Source: Rhabdornis inornatus (taxonomy: Eukaryota; Chordata; Aves; Passeriformes; Rhabdornithidae). From it: a stretch of DNA of 64,000 nt. The position numbers and the translations under genes are program-made. Of the stretch, positions 1 through 12,160 are shown one piece after another. Under the pieces are notes generated by a model, which did not search any database, was not told where the DNA came from, and saw only the letters and a list, made by a program, of their open reading frames with translations. Numbering within the stretch: the first letter of the stretch is position 1; every line of letters starts with the position of its first letter. The stretch spans positions 2,186,179-2,250,178 of the forward strand of contig VWZS01000321.1 in the NCBI GenBank assembly GCA_013397075.1, given 5' to 3'.

Positions 1-159
1 GCAACACCATAAGAAAAAGACAAAAAGGAGAATCTGCAATTTTGGAATAAAAACCTGAAGGAATGGCTTGTTCTCTAAAGCATACATGACAACAATAAAA
101 ACTGGTGTGGACATTTACTTCAAGTTGAATGTACACTCAATTCTTTACAACTGCAAAGG

Positions 160-179
160 AGATCTTGTTTACAAGATCT
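160..179. repeat. Perfect 9-bp inverted repeat, 2-nt loop
   Basis: AGATCTTGT is followed by TT and then ACAAGATCT. The arms are exact reverse complements. The function is unknown, and an inverted repeat of this size can arise by chance in 64 kb. Confidence 0.7.
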
Positions 180-930
180 AGGAAGCTGACAAAGATGGCA
201 CAATCAATCCTGGAAAACAGTTATAAAGCCTAAGGTTTGGAAAAAAACAGGACTCGGTCTTCCATTTTTGCAAAACAGTAAAACCGAGTTCAAATCATGA
301 AAGTAAAGTTGTGACAACAAATGAAATCAGAATGCTGAATCATAGAAAATCAACGTGGGAATTACAATATAAAGACAAACAGCCCCCAACTCACTGAATA
401 TTTAAAGTGAACATCCTCAAGTATTGACATATTTCTTAAAAATGGCTAACTTGTCACAGGATTTTCTTTGAAACATGTGGAAAACTGTACTTGCTTTTTT
501 CTGCTCAAATTAAAGTGCCTGCTCCAGTAGGGGAGCACAAAGAATCACTGTGGAAAGCCCACATGAAATGACTGTCTGGGCAAGACATGAAAAGATATGA
601 AATATATTAATTATCTCCTGGAGGAAAACTTGCTAGGAGATGCAGTCACACACACACAGAAGGAAAATGGATAAAAACATAAAGAAGCTGAAATATTTCA
701 GCTATTCCTTACAGAAAAGTGTCAACATGTCTTGAAATTGGTCAGGACATCATGGGGCTGGAGGACACCAACTCCCCTGAGTGTAGGCTTGACTTAGCAG
801 AGCTGGAGATGCCAGTAATTAGTACCAAGTACCAACAGCCCACCCCCATGACAGTGGCACATCTTGGGTACTGTTTCCCTCCTTCCAGAGTTTCTCTGGT
901 TCCATTTAATCCTGACCATCTAATAAAATT

Positions 931-945
931 AAAAAAAAAAAAAAA
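931..945 (+). repeat. A15 homopolymer
   Basis: An uninterrupted run of 15 A follows TAATAAAATT. No retroposed gene body is recognisable upstream, so I record it only as a simple repeat. Confidence 0.8.
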
Positions 946-2043
946 GTCACTGAGGACATGGGAGTAGCCCTGTAACATACAGTAGTGTTTGGCCAAGAGG
1001 TTTCCTTGAAGAGACATAAATGTCTTTTTCATTAACAAGGAATGAAAATCATTCCTAGATAGAAATATTGTAAAAGAAAAAGGCAAAGCCAATTGCTACT
1101 CCAATTAATGTCCATTATGCTCAGTATTAAGAATGTCCATGAGATTCAGCTCCAGGAATTCTTCAGTACAAAGCAAACAAAAACCCCCAAACCAACAAAC
1201 AACAACAAATATTGAACTAAAATAAAAAACAACAGCAAAAAACCCCACCCAACCAATGAAAAAATGCTCAGATAAACATGGCCAGAAATAAAAAAACCCC
1301 TCTGATTATTTCTATTAACTTTTTATAAAAATACATTTCTGCAAACAAAGCATATAAATGAAAAATTGCTACAAATAAAAAAGCTGATTATTGCTAACCA
1401 CAATCACAGAATTCTTAGTCTGCACTCTGGTATATGCACATGCAAATATTTATAAACTAAAAAAAACCCACAGGAAATGTGGAAAAAATGTGGCAGGATA
1501 TTGGGTGAGGTGCATATTTCTCTTCGAATGTATTTCCATGAAGACAGACATTATGATTAAAGCTTCAGCTATGCAAGATTTAAGGAAAAACTACTGCAAA
1601 TAAACCAGGATTTTCCAGTTTTTTACTCCATTTTTAATACTTAATAATCAAACATTGGTCACAGGTAGCTTCCCAAATCTACCCTGATTTCCCTGAGTGT
1701 AGTCAGATGCAATCTCAGAGGACACATAAAACTGAGAAAAGGGAAACTGAGTGTATTCTGCAATAGGAAACCTTGTGTGTCAGCAAATGCCAGGGTAAAG
1801 TTATAGTATCGTGACCATCCAAGATTAATAGAAAGAAATCCAACACTGAGATTAAAACTCTACCTTAGCAAACAAAAATGTCTTCTACTTCCTGCTTACA
1901 GATTTTTTTTACATTTTTTCCTTCTTCAAATATCCACAAAATCAAAAACCATAGGTGAATATAATCCATTACCATCGGAGAGCAGCACAGATTTAGGACA
2001 CAAAACCCCTTCAGTTCTCAGTGTTTTGCTGGGATTCTATTTT

Positions 2044-2082
2044 GGGGGGGGGGCTGGTTATTTGTTTAAAAAAAAAAAAAAA
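2044..2082 (+). repeat. G10 run followed by an A15 run
   Basis: Ten consecutive G are followed about 15 bp later by about 15 consecutive A. This is simple low-complexity DNA, prone to sequencing and replication slippage. Confidence 0.8.
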
Positions 2083-4914
2083 TCCCCAAAAAACTTTCCA
2101 AATAGATTCATACCTGCATAGAAACTACTTTCTACACCACTTGTGTCTGGTTTGTCTTACACAGACATTACAATATAATGGTGTGTTTGTAAGTCTCCCA
2201 AGTTCAGTTGCTTCTCCTTACAGACTTTCTAGAATCTAAAGAACAATATTTTAAAATACAACACAAGACTGATATTGTAGAATTTACTTCTGCCTCTTAG
2301 CTGATTATCCGACAGCACTGCAAACCAAATGACCCCAACAGGGAGCAATGCTCTGCACCTGCTGAAGCTCCTAATGTGAATAATAGTGCTCATTTTTGTG
2401 ACATTATTCATCATCACAATCAGAGCACATCTTTTTTCCATATGGTTATAAATACAGATTCACAAAAAAAAAAAATATCTCATGATAGAGGAAAAAAGAT
2501 ATCAGAGACAAGTGTATCAACTTAAGAGATTTCACCTATGAGATTACACCTCTGTTGTGAATGGAAAAGAAAATTACAAATAAGTAGTAAGGAAATTAAA
2601 ATACCCCACTAGGAGAAAAATTATGGAAAATGCTGGGTATTTTCAACTGGAGAAAGGAGGATCCTCACATTGTCTGACCATGTGGTCACCACAGCTGTCT
2701 AAGCCACATCAGAGTGAGACACTTCTCCAAAGCTGATTGAAAATACAGAAATTACAGCACACTTATTTTCTCCTCACAGTTTAGGCTGACTGCTGAAGTG
2801 CTGTTTATGCACAGAAGAAGCTATTGGTGCTCTAAATTAAACTGCAGGTTCTCCCCCTCTTTACTGACTGCATACAGGACCTAGAGACACTAAGGCTCCC
2901 TGCTATTCCATTTTTTCCTTGGCCACAGCATGGACAAGATGTTCATCTACTAAAGAAAAGTCTTTCCAATAATTCATTTTTCATTTGCTTTAATAGGAAC
3001 ATATACATAAAAAAATAATAAAAAAGGGCAACCAAATAAAATACTACAAAGATGATGCAATTATCACCTTGGGAATAGGAGAAGGAACGAGCCAGACACA
3101 ACAGATGTGAGCTGCATCAGTTAGTGTCTGGCTGCCAGGCTCCTGGATACTGAAATGGTGAAAGAAGCCTAACAGAATATGACTGGAAAGGTAATGGAAA
3201 ACAGACAGGAACCTTTGATTGATGGTTAGCTACAGCACTAAACTTAGACTTCAGAAAGGATGAAGAATATTTAATTCTTCATTAAAATTGTGCTGAAAGA
3301 ATGGTGTCAAACTCAATTCACAGTTAGTATTTTAGCTAATTACAGTCACACATTTAAAATTACTACAACTGTGGGGGAAAAAATTGAAATTAAATTTGTG
3401 TAGGGAAGCATAGCAGTTAAACAGTGATTATCAAGGAAAATTATGTGGCTTCTGGGAAGTACTGAAAGCACTGATCCCAAAGAACTTAGCATTCATGGGT
3501 AAAAGACTATGCACATTTTATAGTTCCGTGGAGTATTACTTTGTCTTCAGTGAGAGAGGAACATCCCTCAGCATTGCACAGCAAAGCCACATCCTGCTCC
3601 ACGCAGCAGATTACTGAGAGTGAATGCCACAGAGCCTTGAGCCTGCTCTGCAGCAGACTCAGCTTTTATGCAAAACTATTCAGAGTAACTCCTACAACCT
3701 CTGCTGGGACAAGTGCAACCTCCTCTTCCTGTTCTGCTGGCAGGGGCTGTGTCTGCACAGGCAGACAGTGCAGTGCAGGAGGAGTGGAATGCTGAGAAAA
3801 GGACTCAGTTCTGACATGACATGCATTTCTAAACATTTCCCTTGAAGTTCTCTACTCCATGGATGATCACTGGGCTCAGATGCACGAGACAGACTCATGG
3901 AATAGCCTTCCTAATTTGAACCTATTTGCATTTATGTCCAGGCCAGAAGTGAGTCTGCCTGCTGCCTCCTCTTGCTGTGCTTCAGTTCACTCTGCAGATG
4001 CCCACGGGATGTAAAGAGTGGATGTGCATCAAGTGAAACTCAAATATTCAGACCAGCAGGTATCTGATGAGCCCCAAACACCAACAGCTATTCAGGACAG
4101 GACTATAAGGGCTATAAAAGAGAAGATGAAATCAAGACAAATAAGAACTGAACTACAACAGGCAGTGTTTCTGGATGGAAAGCTGTTTCTGCACATCTCA
4201 TCCACTGTGATGTTTGAAGCAATGTTATGCAATGTGCAACAAAGACACAGCCTATGACAAACAATGTTGACATGATTAGCAGCTTAGAAAAAAAAACAAA
4301 ACAAAAATGAAACTTTTCTTAGTTAATGATTTCTGGGGTAGAAAGACATTTTTTCAGCTGCGCTGCTTAATTGCAGAACCAATTCTATGGCAAAGGTTTT
4401 CAAGGGAAAATATAATTAGAACTGATTCAAAAGGCAAATAACTTCTGTTTCACTCCCACCAAGTAGGCAATGGCTTTAAAACTATATTTAGGCTTTAATA
4501 AGGCCATTTCCCAATCTGAATTTTATAGTGAAAAAAACACCAGTGTTTAAGTTAGGGAATAATGTGCTCTTGATCACAAGCTAGAAATCTGATTGACTCT
4601 AACAAGCTTCGCTAAATCATGTTCAATTGTCTTTTCACACTGGACAGTTCCATTCTTCAAGTTCTTTCCTGACTTCCATCTTTTCCAAACCCCTAATAAA
4701 TTTGTGAGAAAAGAGACATAACCCCCCAACAGGCCAATGGCACCTGTGAGTTTTTCAAGAATCTTTCTACTATTAAACTGCCATGTCTAGTCCTCACTTT
4801 TGAAGTAATAAACCCAATGGCAACTCCCTTTTATTTTTTCAGCAAGACGTGTACTATTAATTCATATTTTACTGTCAAAAACAATGTTGGACAAAACAGC
4901 TGTCATATGTTCTG

Positions 4915-5243
4915 CCCCAATGTTTTATATCTTTATCGATGACGGGGACAAAGGAATCATTGAGCACTTGAGGCTGCATCTTCAGTGCAGTGCCCAGCTC
5001 TGGGCCCTTCAGTTCACAAAGGCATTGAGGTGCTGGAGTGAGTCCAGAGGAGAGCAACAGAGCTGATGAAGGGTCTGGAGTGCAAATCTGATGAGGAGGA
5101 AGCAATAGAGTCACCTGGAGGTATTTAAAAGATGTGTACATGTGGCACTCAAACATGGTTTAGTGGTGGACTTGGCAGTGTCAGCTTAATGGTTGAACTC
5201 AAGGATCACAAAGATCTTTTCCAACCTGAATGATTCCATTTTT
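4915..5243 (+). mobile_element. CR1 LINE fragment with internal deletions
   Basis: This is a non-LTR retrotransposon remnant in plus orientation. The first part resembles CR1 reverse-transcriptase coding sequence, reading FIDDGDKG and then GAGCACTTGAGG. Next comes the stretch found shortly upstream of the CR1 3' end (CAGCTCTGGGCCCTTCAG, GCATTGAGGTGCTGGAG, GAAGGGTCTGGAG). The element then jumps at about 5105 to the terminal segment (GGAGGTATTTAAAAGATG, GTTTAGTGGTGGACTTGG, TTTTCCAACCTGAATGATTC). About 250 bp of the usual element appear to be missing at that jump, and more is missing near 4965. Identification is from remembered CR1 consensus features. The copy is dead: no complete frame survives. 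Confidence 0.88.
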
Positions 5244-8200
5244 GTGTGAACCTCACCAAGTAAGCAGTGGAGCCAAAGGTCTCCCTCCCACAGGTAAAAC
5301 AACAATGCTGTAATTACTGTCAGCCACAATTTGAAGGTTGTACTCAGATTTCCAAGCTGAAGTGATGACACAATCACTGATTACTTAGAATCAAGTCTTT
5401 CTGAACATGTACAGTCTCACACAATAATTGAAGTTATTTACTTCACTCATCCTAATTCTTCCTCTGCTCAGGTATTCAATAAAATGCCTGGGCATTTGAA
5501 TACCTTCAAGAATATATTAATAAAAGGAGTATATTGATACAAATGAGAAGCTCTTGATGGCCAAAACAAATTATTACAAAGCACCAAAAAGAAATATTAG
5601 CTCTTTTACTATCTTTCATTTCTACTCACATCCTAATGCAGATAAATGATAAAGCATGACCTTTTTCAGTAGATGAAGTAGGTAACACAACAGTCATGAT
5701 TTTTAAGAAATACTTACTGGGAAAAGTGAGTCCTTCAGGAGAAGATATGTTCTCATTTTTTTCAGTACAATTCAGGAACAGAAACACTTTTGTTCCGTTT
5801 GTTTGCTGTTATTTTGGTTGGGGTTTTATTTTTGATTTTTTTTTTCTTTAATTCAAATATCACTGATTAATTCTTGGCAGACAGTGCAAGCACATTTTTA
5901 GTGACATTAGTGAATTACTTAAGTGAAAATTTCAAACATCCGTAATTCAGAAATCTCAACTCCCTAGACATCCATTTCAAAATCAAAATATTTACCCTAT
6001 GTTATTGTAAAGTAACTTTCAAACTTCATTTTCATGATTAATGCATTTTTTCTCTAAAGACTGCACAAAAGCCACTTCTTAAAGTGAAATTTGTAACTAG
6101 GAGAACACAGAATGCAGAATAACTGTAAGCTCATGGAAGGACTTTTGAGGTTATTCTGAGTCTTTTAGCAACCTGGAAGTTCTTAACACAAGATAAATGT
6201 ACTGGCTTTAGAAAAAACAAGATTCTACAGTTGCCTATCCCCTGCACCTTGTAACTCTAACTGGACTGAACAATTTAAGTTTGACCACCACTGAGCAAAG
6301 ATGTGCAGCTTTTAATTAGGTAACATGAGGGTGATGGCTACAGGCCTTGTGGATGGAGCACAGTTATTGTGCCATTCAACCTTTAGAACACTGAACAGGG
6401 CTGTGAAAAAGGAAAGGGTCTAAAAACCACCTCACCATTAGAAAAGGCATTTTTTTCCTAAAGGTTTCTATAGTGTTTAAGGGACTTCAGAGTGGAAGTG
6501 AATAATCACATGAAAGATAAGAACCAGTGGGCTCATCAAAATGCAAATAACAAATGAGAGGAAAGTACAAAATAAGGCAGTTCTGCTTCCACATTTCCTG
6601 AAACTGTACCAGATGGCCCAGTGCTTGCCTTTCATTAACTAGTGTGCTGGGATAAAGCTGTGTTAATTAAATCACTAAACTATCTCTAATTCTCTGTTAT
6701 TTACTAATTTAACAAATTTAATTTTTTTTTTGTTTCATTCAATACAGCAAATTCTAATTAAGTCTTGTAAAGTTGAAAGGATCAATAATTAAATAAAATA
6801 GATGAATAATGATAGGTGGTTGTCTGTTACAGCATTAGCCATAAAATACAAGTTCAAGGCACAAACCAGCTCACATGGAAGGAATATTTCGCACTAAAGA
6901 GACCCCGTGGAACAAAATATTGAAAGAAGAACTTTCTGGTACACTTGCTAGAGCATTACAAATGATGCCAACACTCTAAAAGAGATGCAGGCTGCTTGGC
7001 ACTGAGCTGTGCAGCTTTTCCCTGAGATAACCTGAGATCAGGACAGGCTTCCCAGAAGCTGGCTATGGGGTCACCAAGGTCCAGAGCTCCAGAGGAGGCA
7101 GAGGTGAACAGCCAGCACTGCCAGGTGCACAGAGCACATCTGGTCTCTGCTCAGGCTCCCTTCACCTCAAGGTCCAAGCCTTGTCTGAAAAGCAGCTCCT
7201 GTGCCCAGCTACCCTTTCCTCCCACGTGATTTTTTGAGAAAAAATAGCCATTTGAGTGCACCAGAACAAGCCACCAGCTGTCCCTAGTGACTGCTAGCAG
7301 GACTGTCAATTCAAGGGTTTATTTCAATGTGTTTCACTCCATTTTACCCTCAGCCTACAACAAGCAGTCCTGGGAGATTTGTTAAGAGCTGTTCCTTTAG
7401 CCAACCACAGCCAGTTAGGAAGTTCTTTCTTTTTCAAGATGCTAAAATTTGAGAGCCAGGAGAACATAAAACGGACAAATCTGTTGACTCCCATGCAGGG
7501 ACTCAGGGCCCCTGCTGAGGAGGTACAGCAACAATAGGACAACACAGTCCAAGCCCAGCAGGCACAAAAAACCCTGGAGCCCACGGAGTGAGGAGTAGGA
7601 AGCAAAGGACTGCTCCTATTCCAGAAGGGCTAGCTCGTACTGCTTAAAGAACAACACAGCATAGCTCAGGGTCCATGTTTGTCCAACAAACTCAAATTCC
7701 TCAAACAAACAAAAACCTTCCTGCAGCTGGGGTGCCAGCCTACTTCATAGCAAATGTAACTCCTCAGAAAAGATTTGTGAAATCACAAGAAATACCGGGA
7801 TTTTTTTGTAATTCTACATGTTTTGGAAATAAGAGAATTGTGCAAAAAACTGACACTTCAATTAAAAAAACAAACAAAAAAAAACACAATCAAAACAATA
7901 TTAATGATTATAACTGAGACTCAGTGTCTGCATTCCAGCTCCATTCATAGCCAGTACCCTTTTCTTATTCTACTATATAAGGGAAACATCCTGCCACAAA
8001 AATGTCTTTTAGACTGTCTAATATGTGAAACCAGCGCAAATCTACCACCAATAGAGGAGAATCTTCTGTCAGGAGACAGAAAACACTCTTTAGCAAGGAA
8101 TCCTGCATAAATACCTATTTTCCTAAAAAAAGACAGGACGGTATTGGATACTGTTGAATGGGCAGTGGACACAGCACCCAGGGTTAATTACCAATGTTTC

Positions 8201-10619
8201 TCTAGAGAAGAAATATTATCAGCAGCACAGAGAATAGACAACTACTTCCTTTGCTGACAGCTGTGGCACTAATACTCTTAGAAGGTTGGCAAACAACCCT
8301 CCATCAAATATTCATGCCAAATGCTCATCTGTGTGCATGACAGGTGTAACTAACCTGTCCAGCTTTTAATTCTCCCCATATTTGCATTTATGATTCTCAA
8401 TTATGCAATTTCTTGAAACACTCCCCTGTGAATTAAGCCAGTGCCAAAGAACTGGAAGATATTCATGTTCTCTTGCACTGCATTAACAAATTATTATCTG
8501 ATTCCTAAGAAACGGTGAGATTCTAGAGGTATTTTGCTCATTAAGAAAAGCCACAGTAACAGATGTAGGGTGTACATTTGTAGGACACATGAACACCATT
8601 TTTCACAACTCAGAGCTACCTAAAAGTTACTTTTTGGCTGTATCCTGTGCTGGTAAAAACACTGCAGAGCATCTGTTCTTGGAGTTGATGCATAAAATCT
8701 CTTTTTAACACACAGATATTTTCAGAATTATTAAGAGGCAAACACACCATGAAGTAGGAACCCTAACAGCTTTTATGCTGAATTTAACTGAGATAAATAA
8801 AAGTTGTAGCCAATTGCAGTTATAGTCACTTGTGCTACTTAGGTTTGGGGTTTTTTCTTCATTATTTACTTAATTAACCCTAAAGTCTCCATCAGAAATT
8901 GTTGCTTGGTTGAGTTTTTTTTTTAAATTCCTTTTTAGAAAGGATGGTTTAGCAAATGCATAGAGGCAAAGCAAGAAGTTGAGTGGTCAAAGCCCATTCA
9001 CAGTCAGCTAGCTCTTGCTCTAAGAGAACACAGCTGATGTAGTAGCCCATGTACAGATGACACAGATGTGCAGACATGTACACAGAAACAGAAAATCCTA
9101 ACTGAAGCCTGCATCCAACTCAGAGCACCCAAAGCAAGAGCAATTTAAACAATTTAAAAGTGCTACTTTTCCATCAGCCAACTCACAAGGACAAAACAAG
9201 GCTGATGCCACTGCTTTCTGACTGGTGACACTTTTGTTCAGAGTTTCCTGTAGAAAATGACAAGTCTGGATGGGTTCCTCTCGGGAAGAAATCAGGGAAG
9301 GAGGTGAAAGATGTGTAATTATGCTTTCTTCTAATTGCTTATGATGCTCAAGCCAAACTGCACCTCTTAACAAAGGAGCTTAGGAGGTTCACAGTCTTCA
9401 AGGGATTTATACTCTACTGAATATCAAATAGCAAGCCTAAAATTTTCTTCACCTGTTCCAGGGCCACAGCAGCAAAGCTTAAAAAGGCTCAAAACTTATT
9501 TTCAAAAGAGGTTTTTTTTTTTCCCACCTGCTTAGCTCTGAGATTTTCTTTGTGCAAGAAAAAAAGAGGAGTATATTTGATGTATTTCTTTCTTAGTACT
9601 GTTCTGGAATTGAGAATATCAAGAAACTAAGCTAGAGTTATTGGAGAATATTTGCAACAAGTTTAGTCTGGGAGAAAAACAATTTGTTCTTGTACAAAAA
9701 AAAAATAGGTCACCTGAAAAACACTTAAGGACAGCAACAGGCATTTGGAAAAGCACTTTACATTTCTTGTCGAATATACATGGAAGAGGAGAATTAAAAA
9801 GTAAATAAATGTTACTATTATTGACATGCCCTGATAGAAGGAAAAAACAAGCCCACGATACAATGAAAATCAATCAAAAAATAATTCAATTATTGAGAAA
9901 ATAAGTGTATTGAACTAGTATAGGATGCACTCAAGATGCCATATTACAAAGCCCAACACATTCCTGGGTAAATTAAATGGTCATCATGCATCATAAATTA
10001 GCTTTTAAAATCTTAAACATATTTGCAATTCTTTTAAATCTAAATCCTTTAAATTTACAGTAACTCATCTGGAGATTGTTACGTTGCTACTACACCAGTT
10101 AATTGATCAAATTTGATCTGTGCAGAATTACAGAATTCTGTTCTTCCTTTGAAACACACTTTTTGTGGAACACTCTTTACATATAATTATCAATAGAGCT
10201 CCTCTAGAGCAGAAATTGCACTGTAACCCTAAATTGCCTGGTTTCTTCTCTCTTGATTTTAGCACATAACATTTCAACCTGCTCATTTCTAGAGAACAGG
10301 TAAACAAATTAAAGGCCTATGGAAATTACTTCAATCCTACAATTTAAATGTCCAAACCTTCCAGTTAATCTGGGTCTGTAAAGCAATAATGAATAAATCT
10401 GCCTTAATCACAAAGTAGTCGCTCTTCCTTAGCTTGGCATTTCCTGCTGTCTTTTTGTTGTGTGGTTTTTGGAAGGAATAATTATCTTTTTGTGCTACTA
10501 TCAGAAAGCTGGCAGAACGTAACACTTCCCTGTGTGCACCAGAGCCCAGGAATTTCACAGGCACAAAGCAGGGTGGGTACCCAAGCTGTCCTTGTGTTCC
10601 ACATCTCATTTAGAAACGT
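5244..10619. other. Unique non-coding DNA, no gene recognised
   Basis: I see no transposon or RNA gene here. On the minus strand near 8060-8130 two pyrimidine-rich acceptor-like AG sites flank open sequence, but no matching donor follows, so no exon is called. The block near 6960-7200 is richer in G+C than its surroundings and matches nothing I know. Confidence 0.55.
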
Positions 10620-10930
10620 ACATTTCAATTAAAAACGAGGTGTTTCCTACCCTGTAACAATCTGGTTCATTAATCTTTGACCCCATACACCCAAACTGGC
10701 AGTTGCTAAGTAAGCTGCCTGCAGCACCATTCTAATCAGATTTTTAATTCATATGGTGGCTCTTGGCTCCTTTGCAGTCTCAAATAGTTGCTCTGATTTA
10801 TTTTTCCAAACAACAAGTGTAATTTTGAACTCTATATAGCTTGCTAATAGGTCCCTAAACATGCAAAGCTCATTGGTAGTCCACGAATAACATGCTATAT
10901 TCATTAAGATATCCAAAATTTTTCACAACA
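10620..10930. promoter_or_regulatory. Possible conserved non-coding element
   Basis: This unique stretch contains ordered homeodomain-type ATTA/TAAT cores, an ATTCATTAAG motif and Octamer-like ATGCAAAG. It has no homopolymers or open frames, unlike the surrounding low-complexity DNA. That texture is common in vertebrate developmental enhancers. Only sequence texture supports the call, and no alignment was possible. Confidence 0.2.
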
Positions 10931-11880
10931 AATTTTAACATTATGTACTGTTTCAACAGTCTAAGCAGCAACTAAAAACCCAAACCTAAGGGCTGAACCC
11001 ACCTTTGCTATCTTTTGCTTATTCAGCCACAATTTTCACCCATAAATTACCTCCACCTTCAAATATTGAATGAATGTACACAACCTTCTCTTACATATTT
11101 CTTTTCTACTTCATCAATACTCACTGGTGCTATTTACAGACCAAGAGAGAAACTAAATCCACACCCATGCTCCAGTAATTCTGCCACAACAAGGCAGATG
11201 AGAAACAGATTCTAAGAACACTGTACACAGTAAACTAACATGTTTCTCTTCAGGAGATTCATTTTAAAGATGGATCCCACGCAAACACAAAAAATAGGTA
11301 CCTCAGGATATGTAACACAAGATGTAAAGTTTACTTTTCATAAATCCTCTGTTTCCCAAGTCTGTCAGATTTGTTACTGAAAATCTACTTTGCTTGAGAA
11401 ATTTTAAGTTTCCAAAAATGAAGAAATTTCCCAGCCTAGTAAAACCAAAGTCATTGTGGAAAAACTGCAATTTGGTAACGGCAGTTGATCCACAATTTGA
11501 CCTCTCCCCATCCCTAATTGCTTATAAGGATTATAGAAGATATTTGGGTTTCCTGCAGTTTCATACAGTAATATGCAATAAAAAATAATCATTTTCTGAG
11601 GGAAACAAAATCTTGTGCTAAAAGCACAGCTCTGCAAACAACAGCAAAAATTAACAGTAGATGGTAGAAAATAACTTTTTTTTCTTCTAAAGAAAAACGT
11701 GACAGGACAGAAATTTAAAAGCCTAATGCAAGTCTAAATCCAAAACTCTAACCTAAACAATTTTTTTGTAGTCTCTAATTAAACTATCCCCTCATGAACC
11801 CACTAGTACAAAGAATTTTTAATGCCAAAACGCTGATTTTAAGAAAAAAATTATTGTTTATATTTCTTTTTCACAGGTGG

Positions 11881-12160
11881 AGTAGACCACTGAAGTGCAC
11901 TGCTAGCTGTTTATAAACAGCTTTTGTTCAAACAAGCTAGTGCTGCAAATATTTTAATCGCAGGTTGTAAAAGCAGAGAGAAAAAGCACATTTTGTGGTG
12001 AACAAAGCAGCCTGTCACACTGCTGCACCCCGAGGGCAAACAGAATGCTAGATGCTTTAGCAAATAAAATAAAACCAGCTTGTACCTCTTTCACATTAAT
12101 TGGCTCATGATTGAACTTTAATAAACCCACAAACTCTCTTTAAAAGTTTCCTTCCCATTT
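11881..12160. promoter_or_regulatory. Possible conserved enhancer with forkhead-type palindrome
   Basis: This complex, unique stretch carries an 18-bp palindrome made of two overlapping forkhead-type motifs. It also has CTAGC/GCTAG flanks, CACATTAATTGGC and TCATGATTGAAC. Low-complexity tracts are absent and a CpG is retained (CCCCGAGGG). I infer a candidate regulatory element from motif content alone. Confidence 0.25.
11905..11922. repeat. Perfect 18-bp palindrome AGCTGTTTATAAACAGCT
   Basis: The 18 bases equal their own reverse complement. The core TGTTTATAAACA contains a forkhead (FOX) type TGTTTA on each strand. The palindrome is a candidate dimeric binding site, and binding itself is inference. 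Confidence 0.75.

Larger units (their letters stand above)
1..4914. other. Unique non-coding DNA, no gene recognised
   Basis: I read both strands and saw no convincing exon, RNA gene or transposon. Open frames here are short, rich in Lys/Asn or Phe, and lack good splice signals. The stretch is AT-rich with A-runs and A/C-rich patches, for example around 1180-1260. A short (CA)n tract lies near 648-657. A perfect inverted repeat near 160 is listed separately. Confidence 0.6.

Noticed and set aside
160..179. Inverted repeat as a possible transposon end or terminator
   Set aside because: No second terminal copy, transposase or target duplication was found, and bacterial-type terminators do not apply to this genome.
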